Source of the DNA: Pseudovirgaria hyperparasitica
Taxonomy: Eukaryota > Ascomycota > Dothideomycetes > Acrospermales > Acrospermaceae
Length of the DNA stretch: 64,000 nt
Assembly: GCF_010093815.1 (NCBI RefSeq)
Contig: NW_022985556.1
Span: 1,358,805-1,422,804, forward strand
Reading direction: 5' to 3'
The notes below the pieces were generated by a model. It did not search any database. It was given only the letters and a program-made list of their open reading frames with translations, and was not told where the DNA came from. Numbering within the stretch: the first letter of the stretch is position 1; each line of letters opens with the position of its first letter. Below, piece after piece: positions 9,304 to 21,409 of the stretch. Both the position numbers and the translations under genes were made by a program.

Positions 9304-10689
9304 TCAGTTGATTCTGCCATTCTTCTCCCACTCGTCCAGTCCGTCTCCAGCAGTCTCCAGATATCTTCGCAGCATGTTTTCTGTACTCTTTAGGTCATGA
9401 CTCTCCCTATATTCCTTGTACATTCTGTACAGCTCGAAGAATACTTCAATGGTAATCAGGATGATTATCGTCCACTCCAGACGTATGCCATGTCTCTCGC
9501 TCAGTTGCTCTCGCAAGATTCCAGCAATTTCTTGCGTGTAGTTGATCTTTTTGTTCAGCAGCTCGATGCGATCATTGATGTCCAGTGCGTGTCCAATGTC
9601 ATGATAGTACCGCTCGAGTCCTAGATCATGTCGACTATCCCAGAAGTAGTCGGGGAGAGGATCTGTCAAGTCCGAGTATAGATTCAGTTGCGCACGCAGA
9701 TTGAGAATGTCGCCAATCTTGGCGATGATGAACTTGCGCGTGAAAGGTAATTTAGTTCCTTCCGACAATTTTGCAATGATGGGCCGGGTATCGTCAAACG
9801 CAGTGTCAAGCTGATTCTCCAGCACGGCAAGCTTAGTCGAACGCGCAAGACCAGACGAGTATGCGATCTTGGCGAGCGTGGTGTCAGTTTCGCTTGCGAG
9901 GGCAATCTCGTCGGCGCTCAGTGGAGTGTCAGCAGGTTGGGCTGGTGGTTTCGTGCCGAGAAGTATGGTGTCGCCGACAATAGTGCTATTTTCGCGGCTG
10001 GGGTCTTCGAGATAATTGAACTCTTCAGTCTCCATGGGTACGGACGGGAGTCTCTTGTCTATGGCCGAGGAGAGCTTGGATTCGACGAACAATCGGCCCT
10101 CGCGAGTAGGGATGTTCCAGGTGACGACTGTACCGGAGGGAAAGATGAAAACATCACCAATATCAGTCGGTTCCTTGCCACTTTCACCAGGCACGTGCGA
10201 CAAGAAATATGTCATGCGAAAGTGCACGACTTCTCTGTGGAGTCCTGTTTGGTAGGGATCGAGAGTGTATCCTTCCCTCTGAAGTAGCCTCACAACGACG
10301 GAGAGGTTGTATTTTTCAGTAGCACAATACGCATTCACCTGTTTTGTCTCCACATCCGGGTCAATGTATCTTGTGTTTCCTCGCTTGCTTATATAGCCAT
10401 GTCGTAGACGATTCGCCGCTGCTACAGCAGGGCTGCGGAGAGATGAGGTGGCTTGCGTAACTTTGCGTGCCTTTGGCTTGCCCTTGGACTGCTCTGAGTC
10501 GCCAGTACTATGAACCTGCTCTTTCTGCGATTCTCCTTTCCACTGTGGATACGTTGTGGAGAATGCACTCTGCGGTGAGGCTTGACGTCGAATGTACAAC
10601 GCTCGCGGCTTGAAAGAAGCAGGTCTGGAACTAATGGATGTCGTCGACCGCACTAGATGTAGAATTCCATGAGGGCGAAGTGAAAACAT
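9304..10689 (-). CDS. mitochondrial DUF155 protein (RMND1/Mrx10 type)
   Basis: A single intron-free frame of 461 residues. The first 45 residues are rich in Arg and Ser and lack acids, as in a mitochondrial presequence. A DUF155 domain (about residues 110-400) follows: the conserved start is visible as ISKRGNTRYID and VNAYCATEKYNL, then VVHFRMTYFLSHV, GDVFIFPSGTVVTWNI and the C-terminal ERYYHDIGHALDINDRIELL. One membrane segment (WTIIILITIEVFFELY, about residues 411-426) lies near the end. Homologues are inner-membrane proteins: yeast Mrx10 (YDR282C) and human RMND1, which supports mitochondrial translation. The family also has cytosolic/endosomal relatives (Rmd1/Rmd8, Sif2), but the presequence favours the mitochondrial type. 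Confidence 0.88.
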   Translation of the reverse strand: MFSLRPHGILHLVRSTTSISSRPASFKPRALYIRRQASPQSAFSTTYPQWKGESQKEQVHSTGDSEQSKGKPKARKVTQATSSLRSPAVAAANRLRHGYISKRGNTRYIDPDVETKQVNAYCATEKYNLSVVVRLLQREGYTLDPYQTGLHREVVHFRMTYFLSHVPGESGKEPTDIGDVFIFPSGTVVTWNIPTREGRLFVESKLSSAIDKRLPSVPMETEEFNYLEDPSRENSTIVGDTILLGTKPPAQPADTPLSADEIALASETDTTLAKIAYSSGLARSTKLAVLENQLDTAFDDTRPIIAKLSEGTKLPFTRKFIIAKIGDILNLRAQLNLYSDLTDPLPDYFWDSRHDLGLERYYHDIGHALDINDRIELLNKKINYTQEIAGILREQLSERHGIRLEWTIIILITIEVFFELYRMYKEYRESHDLKSTENMLRRYLETAGDGLDEWEKNGRIN

Positions 10690-11218
10690 CGCCAGGATGA
10701 TTGGTGTTTGGTCGTGTGTAGCATCTGCTGCTGCTTAGAGTATGTCGACTCGAGATAATGTATGCTTATTATGCAGAGTCTGCCAGGTTCTTTGACCAGA
10801 CCAGGTATCTACCTAATGGCCGTGCTTCAACAGCTTGGCAAACGATGCGCTGTCTGAGCCGAAGTGGCTGGGAATGCTCCAATCGGTATGATAACACTCG
10901 CCGATATATATGCAGATGTGCATATAGCACACAGTGTTTGCAGCGGCTCACCAATATAAGAACTGTATATTCTGTGAGAGTGATATGTTAACTGTTCTTG
11001 CGAAAGTCTTCTGAGAAACGTCAGGCACAGCTGCGGGTAAGCTTAAGCTTCAGCCAATGGATGGCTTGAGTCTAAGTGTGACGTCTCGAACCGGCTCGCA
11101 GGCTTCAACGTCAATCAACAACACGACCTGGAGCTGCTGGCGCGCGCTACAACAGATGCGCTGTGTTCCGCATAATTCTTGAGCTCTCGCGCTACAACCC
11201 GCAGCTCATGTATCCAGC
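10690..11218. other. divergent promoter region
   Basis: The 529 bases between the DUF155 gene (minus) and VPS41 (plus) should carry both promoters. I see no TATA box of quality and no open frame with support. Confidence 0.5.
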
Positions 11219-14200
11219 ATGGCTGCGGAATCCACCGAGCGCGACGAGGAGACGGCTCCAACTACTCCGACCCGCAAAGCTCGACGTACCGACCAGGCTG
11301 AACCCTCAACCCCAGAGAATGGACGCCATACAGAGGAGGAGTTGGAAGAGAGCGAAGAGGAGGAAGAGGACGAAGAGGAAGGAGAGCCTACTCTGAAGTA
11401 TACGCCTGTTACTGGAAGCTTAGGCTCAGTATACAGAGGCGGTGATGCAACTAGTGCAACCATAGTTGGAGGAGACAAGATGGTAGGGTATTTGCGACAA
11501 GACTTGAACTTCTACTGACAATGGGTAGATAATGGGTACACACAATGGCAAAGTCGTAAGTTCCCGATTTCTATGCTCCTCTGGGCCACTTTTGATCTCT
11601 TTTCAAGCATGTTCGATCACTGCCGACGTTCCAACCTCTGCGAAGCTATGGCGCTCACCAGGCATCGATAACATCAGTCTCTATATCACCATTGGCGCCT
11701 CATTTCCCTACCGTGCAGGGCTTGTTAGAAGCTGGGAATGCGACGGAGAGCCCGCGAGTGCCCTCGAGAGCACCAACCTCTGCATCCGGTTCTCAGGCAT
11801 CCCCACAAAAACCTAGACAAGCCCCGGTACCTTCAATACCCTCAAATCAGATCTATATAGGTACTTCTTCAATAGATGGTACAGTATGCGTTATGTCTCT
11901 GGTCGACGAAAAGGACTACACACTTCGAAACTTTGCGCGCCCAGTGCAAGCCGTTGCACTGTCTCCGGATTATAAAAGCGATAGGACATACCTTTCCGGC
12001 GGACTTGCTGGGAATCTGATCCTCACGTCCGGCGGACCTACTGGATATAAGGCTGACGCAAATACGAACAGTGCCGCAGCCGCAGCTTCGGGATGGCTCG
12101 GCTCAATTGGACTTGGTGGCAATACAGGAAAAGACGTGATTTTACACTCTGGAGAAGGAGCTATTAGCACTATTCAATGGTCACTGTCTGGCAAGTTTGT
12201 GGTATGGGCCAACGAAGAAGGTATGAGGATCATGAGGACCAACCTCCACCTCGAGAGCGCAGACTCAGATTACGCCTGGAAGCGCGTTGCCTTCATTCCA
12301 AAACCCAACCGCAAAGCTTGGAGGGATATGGCTGGAGTCTGGAAAGCTCGCGCTCAATGGATCGACGAGAAACACCTTGAACTAGATGATGGTAGTAGTC
12401 CAGCTGCAAATGGGACATCCAATACTGAGAGCAAGGACGATGTTACGTCTCTACTTGGACTCACGCGAGCACCCAAGACCAAGACCAAGAAAAAGAAGCG
12501 TTCTGAGAGGTTGGTAGTCGGCTGGGGCGATGCAGCGTGGATCATCTCCGTTACCGCTGGCAGTACATCAGTCGGAAAGGACGGAGGGGACAGAAAAGTC
12601 GGAAGTGCGGATATAATGCAGATGTATGGCTCTATCTTACTACTCTACGCGCGTTGTCAAAGGCTAATGGGAGCAGCTTGTCGTTTCAGGACTGCATTGT
12701 GGCGGGCCTGACGCTATATACTCCTTCTCTACTCGCTGTTCTAGCATACCGCACTCGAGACGACGACGACAATCCACTTCCTGTTACAATCAAGGGCACA
12801 CCGAAGCGAGGTGTACAGCACCGGCAGAATGGCCTGCAACCTGAACTGAGACTCCTGGACGTCAGCCATGGGCAAGAGGTGGAAGAAGTGGAAGTAGACA
12901 CTTTGAACGCCAGGAATTTTGAATCTCTGTCCGCTGCAGACTACCATTTAAGTTCTTTGTACGTTCCTGTACCGAAACCGCTTACCGCTGCTCAAAGGAG
13001 TGCATTGGAGAGCATTGGTGGTGGTATATGGGACGTTGGAGTCAAAGGAGCTCGCCTCTTCAGTACTGGCGCCAGCATAATCAGTATCCCAGGCAGTGGC
13101 GATAATGTGCGCTCGTCCACGTCCGTAGGCTCGGGACCCAATTCCAACTACGCGTTGCCTCAAAAACGTATAGATTATCCGGCTGCAGCAACACCTGGTC
13201 TGAAGATTTTCTTCCAAAGTCCGTATGACTGTGTGCTGGCGGTCAAACGCGACTTTGGAGATCGCTTAGATTGGGATCTTGAGCACGAGAATTACAAGGA
13301 AGCTTGGGAGCTCCTCGAAAAGCATCCAGAAATCATCAGCAACACGCCTGACCGCTCATTCGAGCCGAATTCACCAACAAGCACGCCTTCGCAAACACAG
13401 GGTAGTCTACAGGAATTCTTCGCAGACGACTCGGCATCTCAGACCACCACATCCCTCGCGAAGACACAGAACTCGGCAGCCGAGAAGGAGAAGCGACGGA
13501 TTGGAGACTTGTGGGTCCAACAGCTCGTTACCAGTCAGCGATGGAGCGAAGCTGGAAAGGTAGCCGGTCGCGTTCTGGGGCATTCAGGTAAATGGGAGCA
13601 TTGGGTCCTGAAGTTCTGCCAGTCTGGTCACTACGACGACATTACACCGTACGTGCCAGTGCACCCAATCAGGCCGCCTATTCCCAGCTATGCCTATGAG
13701 CTCATACTCGGTCATTACATTGTTCACGACAAGTCAAGGCTGAAGGAACTTCTTGATACGTGGGACGTAGACCTCTTCGATCTTCCCAGCGTGATAAGCT
13801 CGATCAAGAACAGGCTTCAGGCGGGCGACGTTACAGAGGAGTCCATTGAAGATGGCGAGCAAGGGCGGGACTGGAGAATACTCCAAGAGATGCTTGCCAA
13901 ATTGTATCTGGCGGATAATCGGCCCAGAGATGCACTGCACTGTTATATTCGCGTGCAGGACGCAGACGCGGTTATGGGACTACTGAAGGAGAATCATCAC
14001 CTACTCGACGCCATCAGGGATGACATACCCGGGTTCATTCTACTGAGGGTGACCAAGGAGCAGATGAAGTCTGCGCCACGCGACGAGCTTGAGGAGATTT
14101 CGTCCGAGGCAATTCGCCTGCTGGTCGACGAAGCATATCAGGGCACCGTGTCGCCGGAAGACGTAGTGTCTCAGCTCAAGAAAGGGGGGATGAAACACCA

Positions 14201-15322
14201 GCTCTTCCTCTATTTCTACCTCCAAGCCATATGGAAAGGGCAGGGGACGATGAGAGACTTTGGAGATGACAGGCAGAACATGACGGAAGAAGGCAAGGGT
14301 CTGATTGAGGACTTTAGTGATCTTGCCGTGAATCTTTTCGCCGAGTACAATCGGCCACTGCTGATGGAGTTTCTCAAAGCGTCACACAGCTATGATTTTA
14401 CCAAGGCGTTGAGGATATGTGAGCAGCGGAAATATGTCCCTGAGAGAATGTAAGTTGCCAACGTCCCGCTTAAGTTTGAGAGAGAGGCTAATGGGCGCAT
14501 AGTCATTTGCTGTCAAAAATGGGCCAGACAAAAGATGCTCTGCGCCTGATCATCTCCGAGCTTGGCGACGTGTCCCTGGCAATCTCGTTTGTGAAAGAGC
14601 AGGACGACACGGATCTATGGGACGACCTGCTGACGTACTCGATGGACAAACCGCGCTTCATCAGAGCGCTGCTGGAAGAAGTTGGCACGGCCATCGACCC
14701 GATCAAACTCATTCGTCGGATCCCGGAAGGACTCGAGATTGAAGGTCTGCGCGAAGGCATCGGCCGCATGATTCGTGAATACGGCGTACAGCACAGCATC
14801 AGCGAAGGCGTGTCCAAGGTCCTGAGGGGCGAAGTGTCCATTGCAATGGAGACGCTGCGCAGCGGGCAGAAGCGCGGCGTCCGATTTGAAGTAGCACACA
14901 AGAACCCGCCCGAAGTCGAAATCACCGTCCAGCCCGCGCCTGTCGCAGAGCCTGTCGAAGAGGCATATCTCGCCATGAACATCGCTGGTGCGCCGAAGCA
15001 AGAACTCGAGGACGAGGAGGACTACAAGCCCGGCGCTTGCGTGGGCTGCAGAGATATATTCCTGGAAAACGAGACGGACACGTTGATTGGCTTTGCGTGC
15101 GGCCATGTCTACCATTTGACCTGTCTTCTGGACCAGCTCCCGGGGAGCTCTGCAACGGCGGAGGCTGCCCAGGCCATGCAGCAGAGGCTAGCGGCATCGG
15201 TCGATGCAGACGACATTTCGTTTTCTAGTCGCAGCGTCGGCGCAAAGGTTGCCCATGCACATATTATCAGGAGTGTTGTGAGGGAGGGCTGTCCGGTGTG
15301 CAAGGGGAAGGCGTCGACGTGA
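11219..15322 (+). CDS. VPS41: Vps41, HOPS complex subunit
   Basis: Five exons (11219-11482, 11529-11555, 11608-12623, 12677-14449, 14503-15322) give 1299 residues, the usual size for fungal Vps41. Introns are 46, 52, 53 and 53 nt; exon 2 is a 27-nt microexon (IMGTHNGKV) needed for the first WD blade. Residues about 30-58 are a Glu-rich run. A WD40-like beta-propeller follows (SSIDGTVCVMSLVDEKDYTL, RPVQAVALSPDYKSDRTYLS, LVVGWGDAAWI, DDDDNP), then clathrin heavy-chain-like helical repeats, and a C-terminal RING-H2 finger (CVGC, ACGHVYHLTC, CPVC). HOPS tethers late endosomes, AP-3 vesicles and autophagosomes to the vacuole together with the Rab Ypt7. The ATG at 11219 is the first in frame. The assignment is firm. 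Confidence 0.95.
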
Positions 15323-15894
15323 GGAGGGGGCATAGGACATGGGACATAGGACATACGACACAGCAGTCTTGTTCACTTTGTGTAGGGGGGAGGGGGCGGG
15401 AGTTGTTTCGTATGATATCTGATGCTTTTATCAGTGTGCATATTCTTCTTTTCATTTCTTTTCTTTTCGCGACAAAAATGCATGGACATGGGCGTTTGTA
15501 TAGCGAGCGACTGACTGCCAGAACGTGGATGTAGTAGGCGCAGAAGGGGGGGGTGGAGGGTAGGCTTGCGCGAGGCTGAGAGAGCACCTATGTAACTTGT
15601 AGACTTGTACCACACAGAATGTTGGACTCTGGTGACCCTCCACCTCCTCATGATAGTATGCAAAGTAGGCTTGGCGTGTGGCCTGAGGCAGCAGCAGCAC
15701 TCGGCTAAGCACAGCTGCCCAGTGGTGGTGTTCGGCCCGCGATCATTTATTTCATGCTGCGTAATAAAATCCGCTTACACCCGAACGTCATCGTCCCAGC
15801 AAACACCCGATATAATTACACAACTTCTCCATTCACTCACTGATCCAACTCCCCGATTAACTCAACACTATAAAACAACAGAAAAGAAAGAGAT
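15323..15894. other. spacer between VPS41 and the QPRT gene
   Basis: It holds the VPS41 3' region and the QPRT promoter. The last 40 bases before the QPRT start are A-rich (ctataaaacaacagaaaag), with a possible TATA element near 15870. No supported gene. Confidence 0.5.
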
Positions 15895-17140
15895 ATGACG
15901 ACGACGACGACACCATCATCATCCACCACCACCAATACCAATACCAACAGCAAAGACACTGTCGTAACGGAGGGCGCACCGGCACATGGCGTGGTAGCGC
16001 ATCTGCTGCCGCCGACGTATAAGCGGATGGTGGCGAGCTGGCTGGAGGAGGATGCGCCGAGCTTCGACTATGGCGGGTTTGTGGTCGGGGAGGAGGTAGG
16101 GGAGGCGAGGCTTTTGGGGAAGAGCGAGGTGGGTTTGGGTTGTTTTCTTTGTTTGGGGGGGTCTTGTGTTGTTTTCACGGTTTGGGGTATGGAAGATGCT
16201 GAAGATGTCTTGGGAGGGGGGGAAGAAAAGAGCTTGGGATGAACGTGATTCCGCGATATGCATTTCCACGTTCCCTGACTGATGCTCTATATCATACCCT
16301 CACGACTAACACACAGCCACAGGGCATCATCGCCGGCATCCCCTTCTTCAACGAAGTCTTCCGCCAACTAGACTGCACGTAAGCCAGCCCACCCCCATGC
16401 ACCCCCCTCAAAACAACCCCATTAACCCACCTCCCCAAAACAGCGTGACCTGGCACCTCCAAGAAGGCCAGCCCATCCACCCACCCGCCACGCACTGCGC
16501 CACCGTCCGCGGCCCCATGCGCAAGCTCCTCCTCGGCGAACGCGTCGCGCTCAACACGCTCGCGCGCTGCTCCGGCATCGCGTCCCAGACAGCCCGCACG
16601 CTCGCCCTGCTGCGCGCCGCCGGCTACACCGGCACGCTCGCCGGCACGCGCAAGACGACGCCCGGGTTCCGGGTCGTGGAGAAGTACGGCATGCTTGTTG
16701 GCGGGGCGGACGCGCACAGGCTTGATCTGAGCCATATGACTATGCTGAAAGATAATCATGTGTGGGCTGTGTCTGGGGAGGGACAGGGGGGGGCTATCGC
16801 GGCGGCGGTGCGCAAGGCGAGGAGCGCGGGCGGGTTCGCGACTAAGGTCGAGGTCGAGTGTCGGAGTTATGAGGAGGCTGTTGAGGCGGCGGAGGCGGGC
16901 GCGGATGTGGTGATGTTGGATAATTTTAGTGCCGAGGGGGCGCGGGCGTGTGCGGCGAGACTGAAGGAGAGGTTTGCGCGGGGGACGGGGAGGGGCTTGT
17001 TGGTGGAGGTGAGTGGCGGGTTGACGGAGGGGAATATTGGCGAGTTTGTGTGTGCGGATGTGGATGTGGTGAGCACGAGTAGTATTCATCAGGGGGTGAG
17101 GCATGTGGATTTTTCGCTCAAGGTGGTGCCGAAGGCGTGA
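15895..17140 (+). CDS. BNA6: nicotinate-nucleotide pyrophosphorylase (quinolinate phosphoribosyltransferase)
   Basis: Three exons (15895-16128, 16323-16378, 16444-17140) with introns of 194 and 65 nt give 328 residues. The enzyme turns quinolinate and PRPP into nicotinate mononucleotide, CO2 and pyrophosphate, the step where the kynurenine route joins NAD synthesis. After a Thr/Ser/Asn-rich leader (residues 1-20), the family motifs run in order: [70 protein letters not shown] and STSSIHQG. The first acceptor could instead be six bases earlier (adding two residues). I chose 16322 for its fit to the family and its better distance to the gactaac branch. The coding part is very GC-rich. A 92-bp TGTC repeat starts nine bases after the stop. 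Confidence 0.93.
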
Positions 17141-17148
17141 GGGCTTGG

Positions 17149-17240
<92 letters not shown>
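17149..17240. repeat. (TGTC)23 microsatellite
   Basis: Twenty-three perfect TGTC units begin nine bases after the QPRT stop, so they probably lie in its 3' UTR. They also open long low-complexity frames on both strands (TDRQ repeats, SVCL repeats) that are not genes. Confidence 0.97.
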
Positions 17241-17762
17241 AAGGCGGATGGATGCTACATGGCGAGGTTCAGTAGGTAGAGCAGAAGAGCATCACGATCG
17301 AACCATGTCGAACGGTGTATATTGTTCTTGCACACACACAGTAACGTATACGATACGATACGTACACTCCTGCCTCAGGCACACCCGCATAATCCACCAC
17401 GTGCATCCGTCCTGAAACGCTCCACTCCAAGCATCGTGACACATGGACAGACACGCGCACCGCATTGGCTGGCTGGTGTTGCAGTCCAGTCCACACAGTC
17501 CGCAGAACGAAAGATGGAATTGGCCTGCACTTTCGATCAAGAGGGAAGGGAAAAATAAAAAGAAAAGAAAGAAGAAAAAGAAAAGAATTAATCCGGTGAT
17601 GATGATTTATAATTAAGCCGCGGAGGGGTGGGGGGAGGAATACATACTCAGTGGCAGCGGCAAGAGCGGCTGTTGTGACTTTTTTCTTTGTCGACCTACG
17701 TGCCTGCCTACGTACCTAGCTACCTACCTTACATGTATGCATGGAGGGTGTGTCGTGACACA

Positions 17763-17802
17763 CATAGCATAGCATAGCATAGCATAGCATAGCATAGCAT
17801 AG
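17763..17802. repeat. (CATAG)8 microsatellite
   Basis: Eight perfect CATAG pentamers, followed by a decayed unit, in the spacer after the QPRT gene. Confidence 0.95.
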
Positions 17803-18484
17803 CATACGATACATACACACATGCAACTAGATACGTACGTCTGCGGCGCGCAGTCTGAAAGTTTCTTCTTTTTCCGGAGTTTTCTTGACTTTTCAAGTTG
17901 AGTCACTGATTATAGTGTCAGGTGGTAATTAGAGTGGTGGTAGGGCAAAAGTGAGGTAGCTGGGTAACATGAGCTGAGGCAGCAATGCATTCGGTAGTTA
18001 GTGCTGCGTGGGATATTAGTGTTGGACAGAAGAAAGAAGGATCATAGGTTGTTGAAGAGGTGTATGGTGGTGTTGGTCGGGAGTGGTTAGACTGATAAAG
18101 ATGGATAGGGAGTATCAGCGTCATGGCCGTGATGGTAATTAATTACTAGGTAATTACTGTGCAAATGACAGTCAGGCAGGTAGTCAGTCAGGCAGTCAGG
18201 CAGCAGTGATGCAGCATGGCAGACAGAAAGACGATGTGGGAGGTGCATCTTCCCCCGTCCCCTTCCCCCGGTCGTTCACGTGGCCGTGGGTAGTGTAGTC
18301 TGTAGGCTGTAGTCAGGCCCAGGACCAGGACCCCATGTGGAAAAGTGCAAGTGCAAATCAGATCAGATCAGATTCCTCGAGACGGGCAAGATGGGATAGT
18401 TAATTAATTAGTACCGTGTCGTACCGTGTCGTGTCGTGACGTGCCGAGTCGGAGCAAGCAGGAGTCAGGACAAGCAGGACACGC

Positions 18485-18529
18485 AGGACAAAGCAAGGAC
18501 AAAGCAAGGACAAAGCAAGGACAAAGCAG
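18485..18529. repeat. tandem 11-bp repeat (AGGACAAAGCA)
   Basis: About four tandem copies of an 11-bp purine-rich unit, with looser CAGGAC copies on the left side. Non-coding. Confidence 0.85.
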
Positions 18530-20244
18530 GGCCGAAGCAAGGGTTGAGAACTTGAGAGCGAGTGGTGGGTGTGTGTGATGCTGGCGAAAAGGAAGGAGGA
18601 GAGATTAGTAAGCTCAGGCAGGAGGTTGAAGCAATAATTAGTACCTGTAAGGAATAGCGGTGGTGTGATTTGGGGGAACAAGTTAGGAAGAGGATAGGAG
18701 AATATTGAAGCGGAAGGTGCAACGTGGTGGTGATGGTGATGGACGTTGACCCGACGAGCACGAGACAACAGGAGCAGCGGGATTCGCACCGACTCAGACA
18801 CCTTCGTTCACATGGATGATGGAGAAGAGGTGGGTTCCTGAGTTTTGGTTCCGGGATCTGGGAATCGGGGGGATGTGGGGTGAGGTGCAGAGTATGATGT
18901 GTGATGATGATGATGATGTGTGATGGTTGTTGGGCGGGATAATGATGGTAGCTGTTGTTGTTGATCTGCAATAAATGAGCGGAGGTGACGACGGAGAGAT
19001 AGAGGATGCGAGAGATAAAAGTCCGAGGGAAAGGGATCCGGATCCGCGGCTTGGATACATGGAGGATACTTGGAGTACTGTGTGGATACAGACAGTAGTT
19101 ATGACTGCTGGAAGGATGCATGATATTGGCTGTGAATACTACCTTACCATGTGCTGTATCCACATGCACATGCAACTGCACACGCACACGCACAGGCAGA
19201 AGCACACGCACACGCACATGCTGCTGCTGCTGCTCCTCATGCTCGAATGGCCAAGCTGGCGGTGCAAAATGACTACTACAGCGACTACAGCGACACAAGT
19301 GAAACAGGTCGTGCTCTGACTCCTTTCTGGCGGGGGCTTCTGTCTTCTGGCTGCTGCCTGGACTGCCTGGACCATCATTACCACTCACCAGCCAGTCACA
19401 AGTCAGGCAACACGCTCTCAACACGCACCCAGCACATCTACACATGACGATAATAGGATAACAAGACGAAAAGACGCGCCAAGCGATCAACACGCCGCTG
19501 CTCGACCTTCTGGAACACCTGCATCAATCATCGTCACTCCTACTATGAAGTAATAGCTAGCTAAATTAATCTAATCAACTAATTAACTACTCCTACTCCT
19601 ACGCCGCCTGCTAATTAACCCTCATATCCACGCAAATCACTTTTACTTTCCCGCACATCACCTGCTTGCCTGCTCTCCAGACAACTCGCTCGCGTGGCCT
19701 TCTGCCGTCTTGCTCCCAACTTCCCGGGTTCAGGCCTGCAAGCCCTGATCGGTGAGTGAAACTGCTGCTAATCCTAATACTGTACATCCTTCTCCTACTA
19801 CTACACTACATAATACTACATATTCACTTCCAAGCCCCAAGTCCAAGCACAAGCACAAGCCCTTTTATTCGCCGACCCCATATCGTCGTCGTCGTCGTCG
19901 TCAATATCAATCACTGTGCCCGCCCTACTACTAATCCTCCACCACTACTTACTTCCGCCTCCTTCCCCCCCCCCAAAATTCCCACCATCCGTTCTCCGGC
20001 CCGCCGCTCGTCTCAGCACTAACTCGACTTCGTTGCGCCACTAGACAAACGCCCACTTCTGCTTTTTCTTCCTTCTCTCTCTCTCTCTTTATACCACCAC
20101 TACTTCATCATTTCCGTCTCTTCTGCCTCACCCCTTCTTTCCATCTCTCTGCCACTTCTACTCACAAATCCATCCGACTACGCGCACTTCACAAAGAAAC
20201 ATGCGGCCTGCTGTATAACTGGCTTGTCACGCTCCAGGTGAAAG

Positions 20245-20841
20245 ATGGACTTCATAGTAAGCTGCCTCCCCAAAATCTACATAATCACCACATCCCACCT
20301 CCTGCAATCACTCACTGACGACGCCGCCATCATACAGCTCTCCCTGGCGCACTTCTGTGAGATTTGTGGTCCTACCTCCACCATATGTACTCAAATCGTG
20401 CCGGGCAACTGCGCGACTTGCCATCCTTGCCTCACCCCACCCTCTGAAGAACCCTCGCAATCCTCATATTCCACGAATCCGACATGGACAGACACCTCCG
20501 CCTCCTCTCCCACTACCCGCCTTGCCCATCGCATGTCCGGTGTGGCCTCACCCTTCGAATCCCCGCCCCTGAGCCCTCGCACCCCCTCGAGCTCCTTTAA
20601 CAACCCATACTTTCCAGCCACCATCGATGGCTTTGCCGTCACTAGGTTCACCGAGAATCTGGGGAGCGACGGCGATGGCTGTGATAACTGCGACTTTCTC
20701 GTGCCAGAGCATGTCCGTGCTCGTCTGCCAGAGGGTGCCCCGGGTAGCCCGACAAAAGATGGACGAGGCAGAAATGGGAGTCCGGTGCTGCGTTCTTGCC
20801 AGTCTGTCCTGGCCCGGGGTCCTTCACCCGATTCAGATGAA

Positions 20842-20877
<36 letters not shown>

Positions 20878-21374
20878 CAGTCCAAGTCTTATCTGAGCAA
20901 CTCGTCATCCTCCCCGTCAAGCGTGACGTCCTCGACGCCAACATCGCCTCTTTCGCTCCCGCGCAACACCCACGCACACAAGCTGATATACATGTCGACC
21001 CGCCAGCCCATCTCGCCATCCGCATACTCCCTCCTCCGGCGGTCCTACGTCCGCACATTCTCGTGCGAGGCGCTCCCCAAGAATTCCCGATCTGGTCCCT
21101 TATTCTTCGGCGACTGCTCCTCCGGTTATACAATCGCATACGTCTTTCGACTGCCAGACCCGAGAGCGCGAGGCCGCTTACGCACATATGCCCTCATCGC
21201 GCTCGGTGGCCGCGACAGCAGGCGCGTCAGCTCCGCCCTGGTCAAGGTGCTGGAACACTTTGAAAGCATAGCAAATCAAATCATCACCATGGCCGACCGC
21301 GTGCTCGAGCGTGACTCACCCGTCTCGAGACCAACAACCGCCATCCAACAGCCGCCTCCCACAAGTCCATTGCT

Positions 21375-21409
<35 letters not shown>

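Larger units (their letters stand above)
17241..20244. other. 3-kb repeat-rich spacer upstream of the folliculin homologue
   Basis: No gene is supported here. The spacer is full of simple sequence: CATAG units (17763-17802), an 11-bp unit repeat (18485-18529), CACACG/CTG runs (about 19180-19225), a GTC run near 19888, and long pyrimidine tracts (about 19960-20160) that look like the leader of the next gene. The 342-codon minus frame at 18465-19493 has no ATG start and is low-complexity. The size suggests a long regulatory region or leader for the folliculin homologue. Confidence 0.5.

Noticed and set aside
17149-17240. Regular repeat that might suggest a CRISPR-like or telomeric array
   Set aside because: It is a perfect tetranucleotide without spacers, in a fungal 3' UTR; the unit is not TTAGGG.
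16292-17242. 316-codon minus frame antisense to the QPRT gene, with TDRQ repeats
   Set aside because: It mirrors a GC-rich real gene, and its repeated start comes from the TGTC microsatellite.
18465-19493. 342-codon minus-strand frame
   Set aside because: It has no ATG start and consists of His/Ser/Pro/Cys-rich low-complexity sequence from simple repeats; no domain or splice context supports it.
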